A DNA stretch of 57,555 nt from Campylobacteraceae bacterium (GTDB lineage Bacteria; Campylobacterota; Campylobacteria; Campylobacterales; Arcobacteraceae). Numbering within the stretch: the stretch's first letter is position 1; each line of letters opens with the position of its first letter. This document shows positions 1-8,347 of this stretch, one piece after another. Position numbers and translations under genes: made by a program. The notes beneath the pieces were generated by a model. The model searched no databases, was not told the origin of the DNA, and saw only the letters and a program-made list of their open reading frames with translations. Location: assembly GCA_013373175.1 (NCBI GenBank), contig JABXII010000017.1, forward strand, positions 1-57,555, in the 5' to 3' direction.

Positions 1-235
1 ACCTTTACTTAATCTTGTTGATGATATCAATGAAAAAGATAACTTTGGTTCTTCTGCTATTACTTGGACTTTACAATCTAATCTTGATATACCTGATGAA
101 TTAAGATTTGAGTCTATTAAAACTTTAGTCTCTTTAGGTGCTGATGTTTCTGATATTAAAAATATTGTTAATAATATTGATGAAGATGAACAAAGTGATG
201 AATCATCATTAATTTCATTTGTAAGGTCTTTATAA
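1..235 (+). CDS. C-terminal end of an ankyrin-like protein (partial, starts outside window)
   Basis: An open frame runs from base 2 to a TAA at 233-235 and encodes the last 77 residues of a protein that begins upstream of the window. It contains the ankyrin-like phrase IKTLVSLGADVSDIKNI, close in style to the repeats of the next gene, so it is probably a paralogous ankyrin protein. Its stop codon overlaps the ATG of the next gene (TAATG), which suggests translational coupling. Function is unknown. The tail is acidic (DEDEQSDESS) and ends in LISFVRSL. Confidence 0.6.
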   Translation, partial: PLLNLVDDINEKDNFGSSAITWTLQSNLDIPDELRFESIKTLVSLGADVSDIKNIVNNIDEDEQSDESSLISFVRSL

Positions 236-3200
236 TGTCTTTCCTTGATAAAATATTAAATAATAACAAAGAAGAAGAGGAAAAATCTGATAATGGATTT
301 TTCTTTTCTAAAAAGAAAAAAGATTCAAAAATAGAAGATTTGATAAAAAACAATGATATTGAAAGTTTAAAAGAACAAATCACATCTTCAAATGTAAATG
401 AAAAAGAGAATAACTCAACTTATCCTTTACATTATGCTGTTATTCATAACAACAAAGAGGCTGTAGATTATCTATTTTCAATAGGTGCAAAAGTTGAAAC
501 AGCAAAAAAAGATGTTACAGATAATGTATTAAAAATATTAATTGAGCAAAACAATCACAATATTTTACAAGCTTTTATAAATCAAAAAATAGTAATTCCA
601 AGACTTATATTAGCAACTCCGATAATACATTATTCTTTGATAAAAAAAGTATCTTTTGATTTTTTTAAAACACTTATAGAAAATAAAGTTCAATTAGAAG
701 AACATGAAGAGCAAAGTGCATTACAAAAAGCACTTGAAGTAAATAGTGAAATTGAGATAATTAAATACCTAATTAAACTTGATACTCAAAATATACATAT
801 ATTTAATAAAAAAAAGAATATCTTAGAAGAGATTATTTTATCTCCTATGGATAATCTAAAAAAAACTGAATTGATTAAATTTATAAAAGAGCATACAAAT
901 ATAAGTCTTAATCAAAAAACAAAAGATGAAGAACAAACAATTTTAGAATTAGTTATAAATCTAAAACAAACAATGGTTGCAAAAGAGATGATTCTTTTGG
1001 GAGTTGATTTTTCAAAAATCAAATATCAATTAAATACAATTTTTGAAAAAGGTGATTTGGAAGAAATTATAAATATCATTATATCTCGTCAATTAAATTT
1101 AGTTGATTATTGTTTTATGCTTAGCTATGAAAAAATAAATGATTACTTTACAAACTGCGATACATTAAAAAATACCCTAGCCATTTTAAATGTAGTAGAA
1201 AATCCAAAACTTTTAAATGAACAAAAAATTGAGTTGATAAACTTAGCAATAAAAAAAGATGCAAATATCAATGAAGTAGATATACAAAATAATACAACTG
1301 CTTTATTAAACTACTCAAAAATAATAAGAGAAAATACACCAACAGATTTATTAAAATTACTTTTAGAGTATGGTGCAAAAATAGAAATTTGTGAACAAAG
1401 TGCACTTTTTTATTCAATAAAAAGTAATAACTTAGATATATTTAATCTTTTCATAGAATATAAAGCAGATGTAAACTTTCTAACAAATGAAGGTAAAAGC
1501 TTAGCAAACTTCATAATTGAAGATGAAATAATAGGTAATAAAGAAGATTACATAATTGAAATACTTAAAATATGTATGAAAAACAATTTAAATTTTAATA
1601 TAAAATCAACTATTTTAATAGATGAAGAACCTACACAAATTGATATGTTTAGTATGTTTTTATATAAAGTAAAAGAGAAGGTTATTGACTTTTTACTAAA
1701 TAAAAATATAGAACTTGACAAAGATAATGATTTTGTATTTTATGCTATAAAGTATTTGATAAAAGCAAATCTTCAAAAAAGAGTTATTGATTTAAATCCT
1801 ACTTATGAATACAAAGACTTCTTTATGATTAACTACAAAAGAGATAATGCCCAAGCTTTAGGTATAGCAATAAGTTTTGCAAAAGAAAAGCTTATCTCAC
1901 TTCTTGTTGACACATATCCAAATATGAAATCTCACTGTGAAATAAAAGAGATATATCTAGATCTTGTAGAGAAAAATTTTGACTTAGAAGTTATAAAAAA
2001 ATTGATTTTAACTGATTCAAATATAAATAGAGAATATGATGACAATGGAATATACACTTATACAATTCTTTTAAAATGTGCAAAAAGAATAAATGATGAG
2101 AAATATAATAAAACACAAAAATATATTGAACTATTTGAATTTTTATTACAAAATGGTGCAGATATAAATATTCAACAAATATATCATGATGAAAAAATAG
2201 ATTCATCAACTATTTTTTCATTGTTAGCCAATGAAAAAAAAGTTAATGAAGAAGTTTTCAATTTATTGTTTAAATATGGTGCTAGATTAGATGATAAAAC
2301 ATCAGTTTTTAAAGAAAATATTATTCAAAATATCATAAATAAAAATGCAGACCATATGAGTGATGATGTAATAATTTCTTATTTAGAATACTTTGATGAA
2401 AAAATGAAAATTGATTTAGAAGATACAAATTTAGATGGAATGACTCTTTTACTAACAGCTTGTTTTGCTTGTAAACCAAAAACTGTTGAATGGCTAATAC
2501 AAAAAGGCGCAGATATTACTGTAAAAGGTGGAAAGCTAAATGCAAATGTATTATATATGACAATATGTTCAAACAGACATGTTAAAGCAATTGATAGACT
2601 AGAAACACTAAAAGTTCTAATAAATAACAATGCAGATATAGAAGAACTATCAAATAACTTAACAGCACTAATGGCATCGTGTTTTTATGGTACATATATT
2701 TGTACAGAGTATCTATTGGAAAATAATGCTAAAGTAAATGCTAAAAACAAAGATAATATAACTGCATTAAATTATACAATTCAAGGTGATACAGCATATG
2801 ACAGTCCATTTAGTGTTGAGAGTGTAAAAACTAGAACAATTCAATTACTTCATAAATATGGTGCTGATTTAGATAATATTCCAGATACAAGAGATAGTGC
2901 ACTAGTAACATCTATTTTAGATAACAAAAGAGAGATTTTTGAATGTTTACTTGATTTAAAAGTTGATGTAAATAAAAAAGATATTAATGGAATGACCCCT
3001 TTAATGTTTGCTGTTGTACAAGGTCATATCTATTTTATAAATAAACTTCTAGAAGAACCAACTTTAAAAATCAATGAAGTTGATACATATAATGCAAATG
3101 CTCTTTATTTCACACTTTATAGAAATAATAAAAACGAAGCAGTTTCAATATTTGATAAACTAGTAGCAAAACAAATAGAAGAATCTGTTATTGAAGATGG

Positions 3201-3849
3201 TGTCACTCTTCTTCATAAAGCTTGTGAAATAGGAAACTTTGAACTAATTCCATCAATCTTAAGTTTTACAAAATATGATATAAATGTACTTGATGACTTT
3301 GGGGCAACACCTGTATTAATGCTTATTCTTTCTAATTATAATATGAACGAATTCTTAAAAATAAAAATATTAAAATATTTAGTTGAAAAAGGTGCAAATA
3401 TAAATATAATAGATAAAGAGGATAATCATATCTTAAACTCTTCTATTTTGTTAAAAGAAAAAAATCTTACACAAACTATCTTAGAATTAGGTGCAGATAC
3501 TTCTATTACTACAAGTGAAGGTAAAAACGCATATCATATTTTATTAGAACAAGATTATAGTATAAATGAACTAACATTTTATTTTGACTTATTTAGTAAA
3601 TATAATATTGATATAAATTACAATAAAAATATTGACTCACCACTTCTTTCTTTTACAAAAAGTATGGAGTTTTCAACTGGACGTTCAGTAGGATTTGTGG
3701 CTGAAAAAATAGAGATAAAAGAAGAAGAAGACAAAATAGTAGAACTTCTAATTAAATATGGTGCAAATTTACAAATGACTATAGAAGAAGCAATAAAAAA
3801 AGAAGAATCAAAAGATATAATTGATTATCTAAAGAAAAAAGAGAATTAA
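235..3849 (+). CDS. Large ankyrin-repeat protein, 1204 residues
   Basis: This long single frame carries many degenerate ankyrin repeats from about residue 50 to the end. Recognisable repeat pieces include YPLHYAVIHNNKEAVDYL, NGADINIQQ, KGADITVKG, DINGMTPLMFAVVQGH and KGANINIIDKEDNH. The first 45 residues are charged and low in complexity. There is no signal peptide, no obvious membrane segment and no recognised catalytic domain, so it is likely a cytoplasmic protein-binding scaffold. It is coupled by a 1-bp stop/start overlap to another ankyrin-like gene. Its 3' end overlaps the convergent folA end by 4 bp. Many AT-rich free-living bacteria carry such proteins with unknown partners. No specific function can be given. 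Confidence 0.85.
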   Translation: MSFLDKILNNNKEEEEKSDNGFFFSKKKKDSKIEDLIKNNDIESLKEQITSSNVNEKENNSTYPLHYAVIHNNKEAVDYLFSIGAKVETAKKDVTDNVLKILIEQNNHNILQAFINQKIVIPRLILATPIIHYSLIKKVSFDFFKTLIENKVQLEEHEEQSALQKALEVNSEIEIIKYLIKLDTQNIHIFNKKKNILEEIILSPMDNLKKTELIKFIKEHTNISLNQKTKDEEQTILELVINLKQTMVAKEMILLGVDFSKIKYQLNTIFEKGDLEEIINIIISRQLNLVDYCFMLSYEKINDYFTNCDTLKNTLAILNVVENPKLLNEQKIELINLAIKKDANINEVDIQNNTTALLNYSKIIRENTPTDLLKLLLEYGAKIEICEQSALFYSIKSNNLDIFNLFIEYKADVNFLTNEGKSLANFIIEDEIIGNKEDYIIEILKICMKNNLNFNIKSTILIDEEPTQIDMFSMFLYKVKEKVIDFLLNKNIELDKDNDFVFYAIKYLIKANLQKRVIDLNPTYEYKDFFMINYKRDNAQALGIAISFAKEKLISLLVDTYPNMKSHCEIKEIYLDLVEKNFDLEVIKKLILTDSNINREYDDNGIYTYTILLKCAKRINDEKYNKTQKYIELFEFLLQNGADINIQQIYHDEKIDSSTIFSLLANEKKVNEEVFNLLFKYGARLDDKTSVFKENIIQNIINKNADHMSDDVIISYLEYFDEKMKIDLEDTNLDGMTLLLTACFACKPKTVEWLIQKGADITVKGGKLNANVLYMTICSNRHVKAIDRLETLKVLINNNADIEELSNNLTALMASCFYGTYICTEYLLENNAKVNAKNKDNITALNYTIQGDTAYDSPFSVESVKTRTIQLLHKYGADLDNIPDTRDSALVTSILDNKREIFECLLDLKVDVNKKDINGMTPLMFAVVQGHIYFINKLLEEPTLKINEVDTYNANALYFTLYRNNKNEAVSIFDKLVAKQIEESVIEDGVTLLHKACEIGNFELIPSILSFTKYDINVLDDFGATPVLMLILSNYNMNEFLKIKILKYLVEKGANINIIDKEDNHILNSSILLKEKNLTQTILELGADTSITTSEGKNAYHILLEQDYSINELTFYFDLFSKYNIDINYNKNIDSPLLSFTKSMEFSTGRSVGFVAEKIEIKEEEDKIVELLIKYGANLQMTIEEAIKKEESKDIIDYLKKKEN

Positions 3850-4349
3850 TCTCTTTTTTCATAAACTTTAAATTTCCAAGCTGGACTTTTTATTTTTCCA
3901 TCTTCTAAAATTGCTTCATAATCTTTTTGTTCAATTAAATCCCAATAAGTAAAATCAATCTCTTTTAAATAAGCATCCGCTTCACCTTCAAAATCAACTT
4001 CACTTAAATACATTTTGTCAACAAAGTCAAACATAGTTTCATAGATATTTGCACCACCAATTACAAATAGTTCTTCTTCTCCATTTGCTCTTGCAAAGTC
4101 TAAGGCTTTGTAAATATCATTAAAAGTATAAACACCTTCATGTTCAAAATCACCTTTACTTAATACAAGTGAAGTTCTATTTGGAAGAGGTTTTCCAATT
4201 GACTCAAAAGTTTTTCTTCCCATTAAAAGGTGATGACCTGAAGTTATTTGTTTAAAATTTTTAAAATCTTCACTTATGTGCCAAAGCATTTGGTTGTCTA
4301 AACCAATTTCCCAATTTTTACCATATGCTACTATCATTGAAATTTTCAT
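3846..4349 (-). CDS. folA: Dihydrofolate reductase
   Basis: At 167 residues it has the normal length for chromosomal DHFR, which reduces dihydrofolate to tetrahydrofolate with NADPH in the cytoplasm. The N-terminus reads MKISMIVAYGKNWEIGLDN. It is followed by LWHISEDFKNFK, which contains the catalytic acidic residue at about position 27-28. Then comes HHLLMGRKTFESIG, the NADPH-binding segment, and later FVIGGANIYE, the conserved glycine pair. It lies 17 bp downstream of thyA in the same direction, the usual thyA-folA pairing, since ThyA produces the dihydrofolate that FolA recycles. Its end overlaps the ankyrin gene end by 4 bp. Confidence 0.95.
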   Translation of the reverse strand: MKISMIVAYGKNWEIGLDNQMLWHISEDFKNFKQITSGHHLLMGRKTFESIGKPLPNRTSLVLSKGDFEHEGVYTFNDIYKALDFARANGEEELFVIGGANIYETMFDFVDKMYLSEVDFEGEADAYLKEIDFTYWDLIEQKDYEAILEDGKIKSPAWKFKVYEKRD

Positions 4350-4366
4350 TTGTTTGCCTTTTTTCT

Positions 4367-5230
4367 TTACACTGCCATTTGTGCTTTAATTGGTTCATCA
4401 CATACATAATCAACTAATTCAAAATCTTCCATTTTAAAATCATTTATATCTTTAATATCAGGATTAATTTTCATAGTTGGTTTTTTATATGGAGTACGAC
4501 TAAGTTGTAAGTTTACTTGTTCCATATGATTTGAATAAATATGTGCATCACCAAAAGTATGTACAAAGTCCCCTACTTCTAAATCACAAACTTGTGCAAT
4601 CATCATTGTAAGTAGTGCATAAGAAGCAATATTAAAAGGTACTCCTAAAAATACATCTGCACTTCTTTGGTATAGTTGACAAGACAGTTTTCCATTGGCT
4701 ACATAAAACTGGAAAAAAGTATGACAAGGAGGAAGTGCCATGTTATCTATCTCTGCTACATTCCAAGCATTTAAAATAATTCTTCTACTATCTGGATTAT
4801 TTTTAATTTGATTAATAACTGTTGCTAGCTGGTCATGTGGTTTTCCATCAGCTCCTATCCAAGATCTCCATTGGCTTCCATATACAGGACCAAGCTCTTT
4901 TACAGTATCTGTATTTGTATAACCTAAATCTTTACCTTGGGCATCTGCATTTGCAGTCCAAACTGTCTTTTTACCAATAATATTTTCTCTTTTATCACCA
5001 TAATGAATCTCTGCAAGTCTTCTTTCATCAGTACTTCCTTCAATAAACCAAAGAAGCTCTGAAATAATAGCTTTTAAGTGAGTTTTTTTTGTAGTTACAA
5101 GAGGAAAACCTTCATTTAAATCAAATCTCATTTGATAACCAAAAACAGAAGTAGTTCCAGTTCCTGTTCTATCTTCTTTTTTAATACCATTATCTAAAAT
5201 ATGTTGTAGTAAGTCTAAGTATTGTTTCAA
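4367..5230 (-). CDS. thyA: Thymidylate synthase (ThyA type)
   Basis: The 287-residue protein converts dUMP to dTMP using methylene-tetrahydrofolate. Visible family motifs are [19 protein letters not shown] near the N-terminus, the catalytic cysteine in [12 protein letters not shown] (about Cys169), [17 protein letters not shown], and [12 protein letters not shown]. The reading frame opens with TTG rather than ATG. The AAGGA ribosome site six bases upstream supports this start, and the first residues [14 protein letters not shown] match the family N-terminus. It is upstream of folA and probably forms a two-gene operon with it. The product is slightly longer than the 264 residues of E. coli ThyA because of small insertions around residues 75-115. 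Confidence 0.95.
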   Translation of the reverse strand: MKQYLDLLQHILDNGIKKEDRTGTGTTSVFGYQMRFDLNEGFPLVTTKKTHLKAIISELLWFIEGSTDERRLAEIHYGDKRENIIGKKTVWTANADAQGKDLGYTNTDTVKELGPVYGSQWRSWIGADGKPHDQLATVINQIKNNPDSRRIILNAWNVAEIDNMALPPCHTFFQFYVANGKLSCQLYQRSADVFLGVPFNIASYALLTMMIAQVCDLEVGDFVHTFGDAHIYSNHMEQVNLQLSRTPYKKPTMKINPDIKDINDFKMEDFELVDYVCDEPIKAQMAV

Positions 5231-5358
5231 TGATATTCCTTCTTTTTTTTAATTTTTTATTTTAGCAGATTCATACTTTTTTCTTCTTTTTATCTTCTAT
5301 CACACACAAAACTTATAAGTAACTATTTGTACTTATATATACTTTTAAATGATATTCT

Positions 5359-5364
5359 TATAAT
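5359..5364 (+). promoter_or_regulatory. Candidate -10 box of the Septu-like operon
   Basis: A perfect TATAAT lies 31 bases before the ATG at 5396, in a T- and A-rich gap. No clear -35 is seen, which is normal for Campylobacterota sigma-70 promoters. Confidence 0.45.
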
Positions 5365-5395
5365 ATATCCAAAAATATTATATTAAAGAGTTATT

Positions 5396-7186
5396 ATGGA
5401 ATTGGTTTATTTATGGGTAGAAGATTATAAAAATATAAAGAAACAAGGATTTAATTTTTCTCCTAGATTTAAGTGTGAATATGATGAAGAAAAAAATGAA
5501 TTAGCTATTGATGAAAATAAAGATTATGTAAGTATTTTTCCTGAGAATATTAATATTACTGCTATTGTTGGGGAGAATGGAGTAGGAAAAACTTCTCTCT
5601 TAAAATTTCTAATACAAATTTTAAATAATCGACACTATATGGTAAATGATTTTTTTGCAATATATATGGAAAATATTAGTAATAAAATTGTTTTTTATAA
5701 GCAAGGAAAAAACATAAATATTAAAAAGAACAAATATAAATTTGAAATATTTTGGGACAATGATTTAGAATCTAATTGGGTTAATTATAATTATAAATAT
5801 GAAGAAATTAGCTCAATTATACATAAACATAGTATTTTTAATAGATATGGTTCACTTAATACTTTTAAGCATATTCATATATTGAATAAATATAAAAACA
5901 TTTTATCAATAATAAATGATAAGTATTATTTTAATACTTTACAAGTAGTAATAAAAGAAAAAGATACTTCATTTATTAAAGAACATATGATAGATGGAGA
6001 AAATTATTACTTTAAAAAGGAAATTCAAGAATTACTATATAAATTTTTAGAAGATTTTAAGTGTCCTAATCAACCTCAAAATACTAATGATATTAATAGA
6101 ATATCTAAACAAAATGTATTAATTAAAAAAGAAAGATTGATGGAATATAACACATTACTTTTTTTTATACATTTTATTCAATTAAATAAAGATGAATATA
6201 GCCTAGATTTAGATGATGACCATATAGAAGATTGGATTAATAGTATAAAAGATTATAAAAATATTTATGATTTCTTAGATACTTTCGAAAATTTTTTACT
6301 AAAAAATGAACAATTTAATATATTCTATAATATATTTAATGAATTATATGGAAATATAAAATATTTAAAAGATATTCAAAATAATTTTATTAAGGATGAG
6401 GATAAAAAAGAGTATTTATTAAATTATTCATTGGATGATAAAAAAAAGATTGATGAAGTTATATCAAATACACAATATATCACAGGATTATCTTCAGAAG
6501 AGGTATTTTATTGTAATTTTATAGAATATAGATTTATGAATTTAGAAAAAAATATTTTTTTTGATGATTTAAGTGATGGAGAGAAGAATATATTACTTAT
6601 ATGTATTGATTTTTTGCATCAATTAGATTTAGAAAAAGAGAAGAATAAAATATTTGTTTTTGATGAAATAGATAATTCATTACATCCTTTTTGGAAAAAA
6701 GAACTTTTAAATATTATTATGAAACTATTAAAAGAATTTAAAGTTATCAATAATCATAATAAAACAACTAATATAATATTTACAACTCATTCACCATTTT
6801 TAATTTCTGATTTACCAAAAGAGAATGTATTATTTTTAGAAAAAGGAAAACAAGTTTATCCTTTTGAAGATAATCAACAAACTTTTGGAGCAAACATACA
6901 TACATTACTTTCACACGGTTTTTTTATGAAAGATGGACTTATGGGCGAGTTTGCAAAGGATAAAATAAATGAAGTATATGAGTATCTTACAAATTCAAAT
7001 ACTCAAAGTAAATTAACTCAAAAAGATGCTCAAAATATAATCAAATTAATTGGCGAACCTATTTTAAAAAAAGAACTACAATCAATTTTTGATAAAAAAT
7101 TTCAAGTTGATGACATAGACAAAAAGATAAGAGAACATGAAGAAGCAATAAAAAAACTTAAATCACAAAGAAATAACAATGATTAA
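5396..7186 (+). CDS. ABC/SMC-type ATPase of a Septu-like defence pair (PtuA-like)
   Basis: The 596-residue protein has a complete ABC/OLD-type ATPase core with a long helical insertion. Walker A is GENGVGKT at about residues 59-66. The signature LSDGE is at about 392-396. Walker B is KIFVFDEIDNSLHP with D423 and E424, and the H-loop is TTHSPF with His465. The last 30 residues are a charged helix. There is no TOPRIM domain after the H-loop, which argues against an OLD nuclease. The gene overlaps the downstream HNH nuclease gene by 8 bp, so the two are one operon. An AAA/ABC ATPase followed by an HNH nuclease is the Septu (PtuA-PtuB) anti-phage arrangement, and the same pair serves as effector in some retrons. 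No reverse transcriptase is seen. Family assignment is inferred from motifs and order. Confidence 0.75.
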   Translation: MELVYLWVEDYKNIKKQGFNFSPRFKCEYDEEKNELAIDENKDYVSIFPENINITAIVGENGVGKTSLLKFLIQILNNRHYMVNDFFAIYMENISNKIVFYKQGKNINIKKNKYKFEIFWDNDLESNWVNYNYKYEEISSIIHKHSIFNRYGSLNTFKHIHILNKYKNILSIINDKYYFNTLQVVIKEKDTSFIKEHMIDGENYYFKKEIQELLYKFLEDFKCPNQPQNTNDINRISKQNVLIKKERLMEYNTLLFFIHFIQLNKDEYSLDLDDDHIEDWINSIKDYKNIYDFLDTFENFLLKNEQFNIFYNIFNELYGNIKYLKDIQNNFIKDEDKKEYLLNYSLDDKKKIDEVISNTQYITGLSSEEVFYCNFIEYRFMNLEKNIFFDDLSDGEKNILLICIDFLHQLDLEKEKNKIFVFDEIDNSLHPFWKKELLNIIMKLLKEFKVINNHNKTTNIIFTTHSPFLISDLPKENVLFLEKGKQVYPFEDNQQTFGANIHTLLSHGFFMKDGLMGEFAKDKINEVYEYLTNSNTQSKLTQKDAQNIIKLIGEPILKKELQSIFDKKFQVDDIDKKIREHEEAIKKLKSQRNNND

Positions 7187-8102
7187 GCTAAAAGTCGATG
7201 AATCTATTATAGATGAGTTCTACAATGGAGTAAAAGGATATATTAATAAAACTATATTTACTACAGATGAATATAGTTACTTCACTGATAAAAAGATAGA
7301 ACAAATTATAAAGTGCAAGCCTAAAGATTTTGAAAGTTTATCTATAGAAATTGAAGCTCAATCTTTAAATCAAGATATTATTAGAAAAACTTTTGTTGGA
7401 GAAAAAGGATATAACAATGGATATAAAAAATTTTCTAGCAAAGATACGACAAAAAATAAAATACATTACAGAGCCTATAGTTTATCCGAAAAATTAAATA
7501 TTGATGTTTGTCCTTATTGTAATAAAAACTACACTTACACAATCGTAAATAAATCTAAGCAATATACAAGACCAGACTTTGACCACTTTTTAGCAAAAGA
7601 AAAATATCCATATTTTGCACTCTCTTTTTATAATCTAATACCTTCCTGTCAAGTATGTAATAGAACATTAAAGCATACTATAGAGTTTTCTTTAGATAAT
7701 TATATCCATCCGTATCAAGATGATTTTAATTCAATAAAAAAATTTACAACAAATAAACCTCTTGTATTATGCACAAATGAAGATGATTTTAAAATAGTTT
7801 TTGAAGATAAATCTGATAATGAAATTTTAACTGAAAAAGCAAATAATAATATCAAAGATTTAGCATTAGAGTTGCAATACAACAAACACAAAGATATAGT
7901 AATAGAGCTAAAAGACAAGTATGATTTATATAATGATGATTCATTACAAAATATTTTAAAAGATACAAATGTATTCAAAAAAAAAGGGGAAAAATATATA
8001 AAATCTTTAATTATGGGTGTAAATGAAAAAGATGAAAATATAAACAAACGCCCTCTTTCCAAACTTATAAAAGATATAAGTGAAGAGTTAGATTTATTAT
8101 AA
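7179..8102 (+). CDS. HNH endonuclease partner (PtuB-like)
   Basis: The 307-residue protein carries an HNH nuclease fold in its middle. The first metal-binding pair is CPYC at C111 and C114. The catalytic-type PDFDHFLAKEKYPYFAL is next, with D135 and H136. The second metal pair and HNH asparagine follow in SFYNLIPSCQVCNRTLKH, with C157, C160 and N161. The DHFL-YP-NL-P-C-x2-CN pattern is that expected of PtuB. The N-terminal 100 residues and the C-terminal 130 residues are helical and charged and probably contact the ATPase. Its ATG lies inside the last codons of the ATPase gene, so the proteins are probably made together. The complex is expected to cut DNA, or possibly tRNA in related systems, during phage infection. 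The target is not visible from sequence. Confidence 0.78.
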   Translation: MIKLKVDESIIDEFYNGVKGYINKTIFTTDEYSYFTDKKIEQIIKCKPKDFESLSIEIEAQSLNQDIIRKTFVGEKGYNNGYKKFSSKDTTKNKIHYRAYSLSEKLNIDVCPYCNKNYTYTIVNKSKQYTRPDFDHFLAKEKYPYFALSFYNLIPSCQVCNRTLKHTIEFSLDNYIHPYQDDFNSIKKFTTNKPLVLCTNEDDFKIVFEDKSDNEILTEKANNNIKDLALELQYNKHKDIVIELKDKYDLYNDDSLQNILKDTNVFKKKGEKYIKSLIMGVNEKDENINKRPLSKLIKDISEELDLL

Positions 8103-8116
8103 AATTGAAAATAAAT

Positions 8117-8150
8117 CCTAATAAAAAGAATTTTCTTTCTTTTTATTAGG
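8117..8150. terminator. Strong hairpin after the Septu-like operon, usable on both strands
   Basis: CCTAATAAAAAGAA pairs with its complement at 8137-8150 around a 6-base loop, giving 14 base pairs. It begins 15 bp after the nuclease stop codon. On the minus strand it is followed by a T-rich run (ATTTATTTTC), so it could also end a transcript coming from the promoter at 8313-8341. Confidence 0.7.
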
Positions 8151-8175
8151 TTAATGCTTTTAAGCAAATTATCAT

Positions 8176-8192
8176 ACTACAAATTATGTAGT
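8176..8192. repeat. Short inverted repeat ACTACA-AATTA-TGTAGT
   Basis: A perfect 6-bp inverted repeat with a 5-base centre lies in the region without genes. It could be a small RNA stem or a protein site. No further meaning can be assigned. Confidence 0.4.
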
Positions 8193-8253
8193 TTGAATAA
8201 AGAGTAGATTGAAGTTCCATAATTATTTATGAGAACTAAATCGGGGGAAGGGA

Positions 8254-8269
8254 TTAACCAGATAGTCAA
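8254..8269. promoter_or_regulatory. Degenerate third TetR-type operator
   Basis: TTAACCAGATAGTCAA keeps one perfect half (ATAGTCAA) of the 16-bp dyad seen at 8326-8341, with a weak other half. Its centre is 39 bp from the middle operator. Confidence 0.4.
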
Positions 8270-8293
8270 GCCATGGACACAAAAAAAGGGACA

Positions 8294-8307
8294 TGACTAT
8301 TTAGTCA
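8294..8307. promoter_or_regulatory. TetR-type operator covering a predicted start site
   Basis: TGACTATTTAGTCA is a perfect 6+6 inverted repeat with a 2-base centre. It overlaps the predicted transcription start of the leftward promoter, so a bound repressor would block initiation. Confidence 0.65.
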
Positions 8308-8312
8308 AGAAA

Positions 8313-8341
8313 ATTATAGCAAACTTTGACTATATAGTCAA
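8313..8341 (-). promoter_or_regulatory. Near-consensus sigma-70 promoter firing leftwards, embedded in an operator
   Basis: On the minus strand TTGACT (8336-8341) and TATAAT (8313-8318) are separated by exactly 17 bases. Few other promoters in this window have a recognisable -35 box. The -35 lies inside the palindrome at 8326-8341. No obvious protein-coding gene lies downstream before the terminator hairpin at 8117-8150. Confidence 0.65.
8326..8341. promoter_or_regulatory. Perfect 16-bp palindromic operator, TetR type
   Basis: TTGACTATATAGTCAA is a perfect palindrome, with a close copy at 8294-8307. It ends 6 bp from the stop of the tetR gene. Length and symmetry are typical of TetR/AcrR operators, and binding by the neighbouring TetR is inferred. 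It overlaps the -35 of the leftward promoter. Confidence 0.65.
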
Positions 8342-8347
8342 GAAATT

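Larger units (their letters stand above)
8110..8306 (-). ncRNA. Possible TetR-regulated small RNA (about 200 nt)
   Basis: A near-consensus promoter at 8313-8341 reads leftwards. The predicted start is near 8306 and the first strong terminator hairpin is at 8117-8150, giving a transcript of roughly 200 nt. Only tiny frames without ribosome sites are present: a 23-codon frame starting in the operator and a 24-codon frame starting near 8220. An untranslated RNA, an antisense to the nuclease 3' end, or a relic of a lost target gene are all possible. This is inference from promoter and terminator only. Confidence 0.3.

Noticed and set aside
5231-8102. A retron (reverse transcriptase plus ncRNA with PtuA/PtuB effectors)
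   Set aside because: No reverse transcriptase frame with a YADD-type motif is present, and the 165-bp gap before the ATPase shows no long inverted-repeat RNA.
7715-8167. A 150-codon minus-strand frame that the orphan promoter could drive
   Set aside because: It is the antisense shadow of the nuclease gene, has no ribosome site, and lies beyond the terminator hairpin for most of its length. Its residues (Phe/Leu/Ser rich) are typical of antisense reading.
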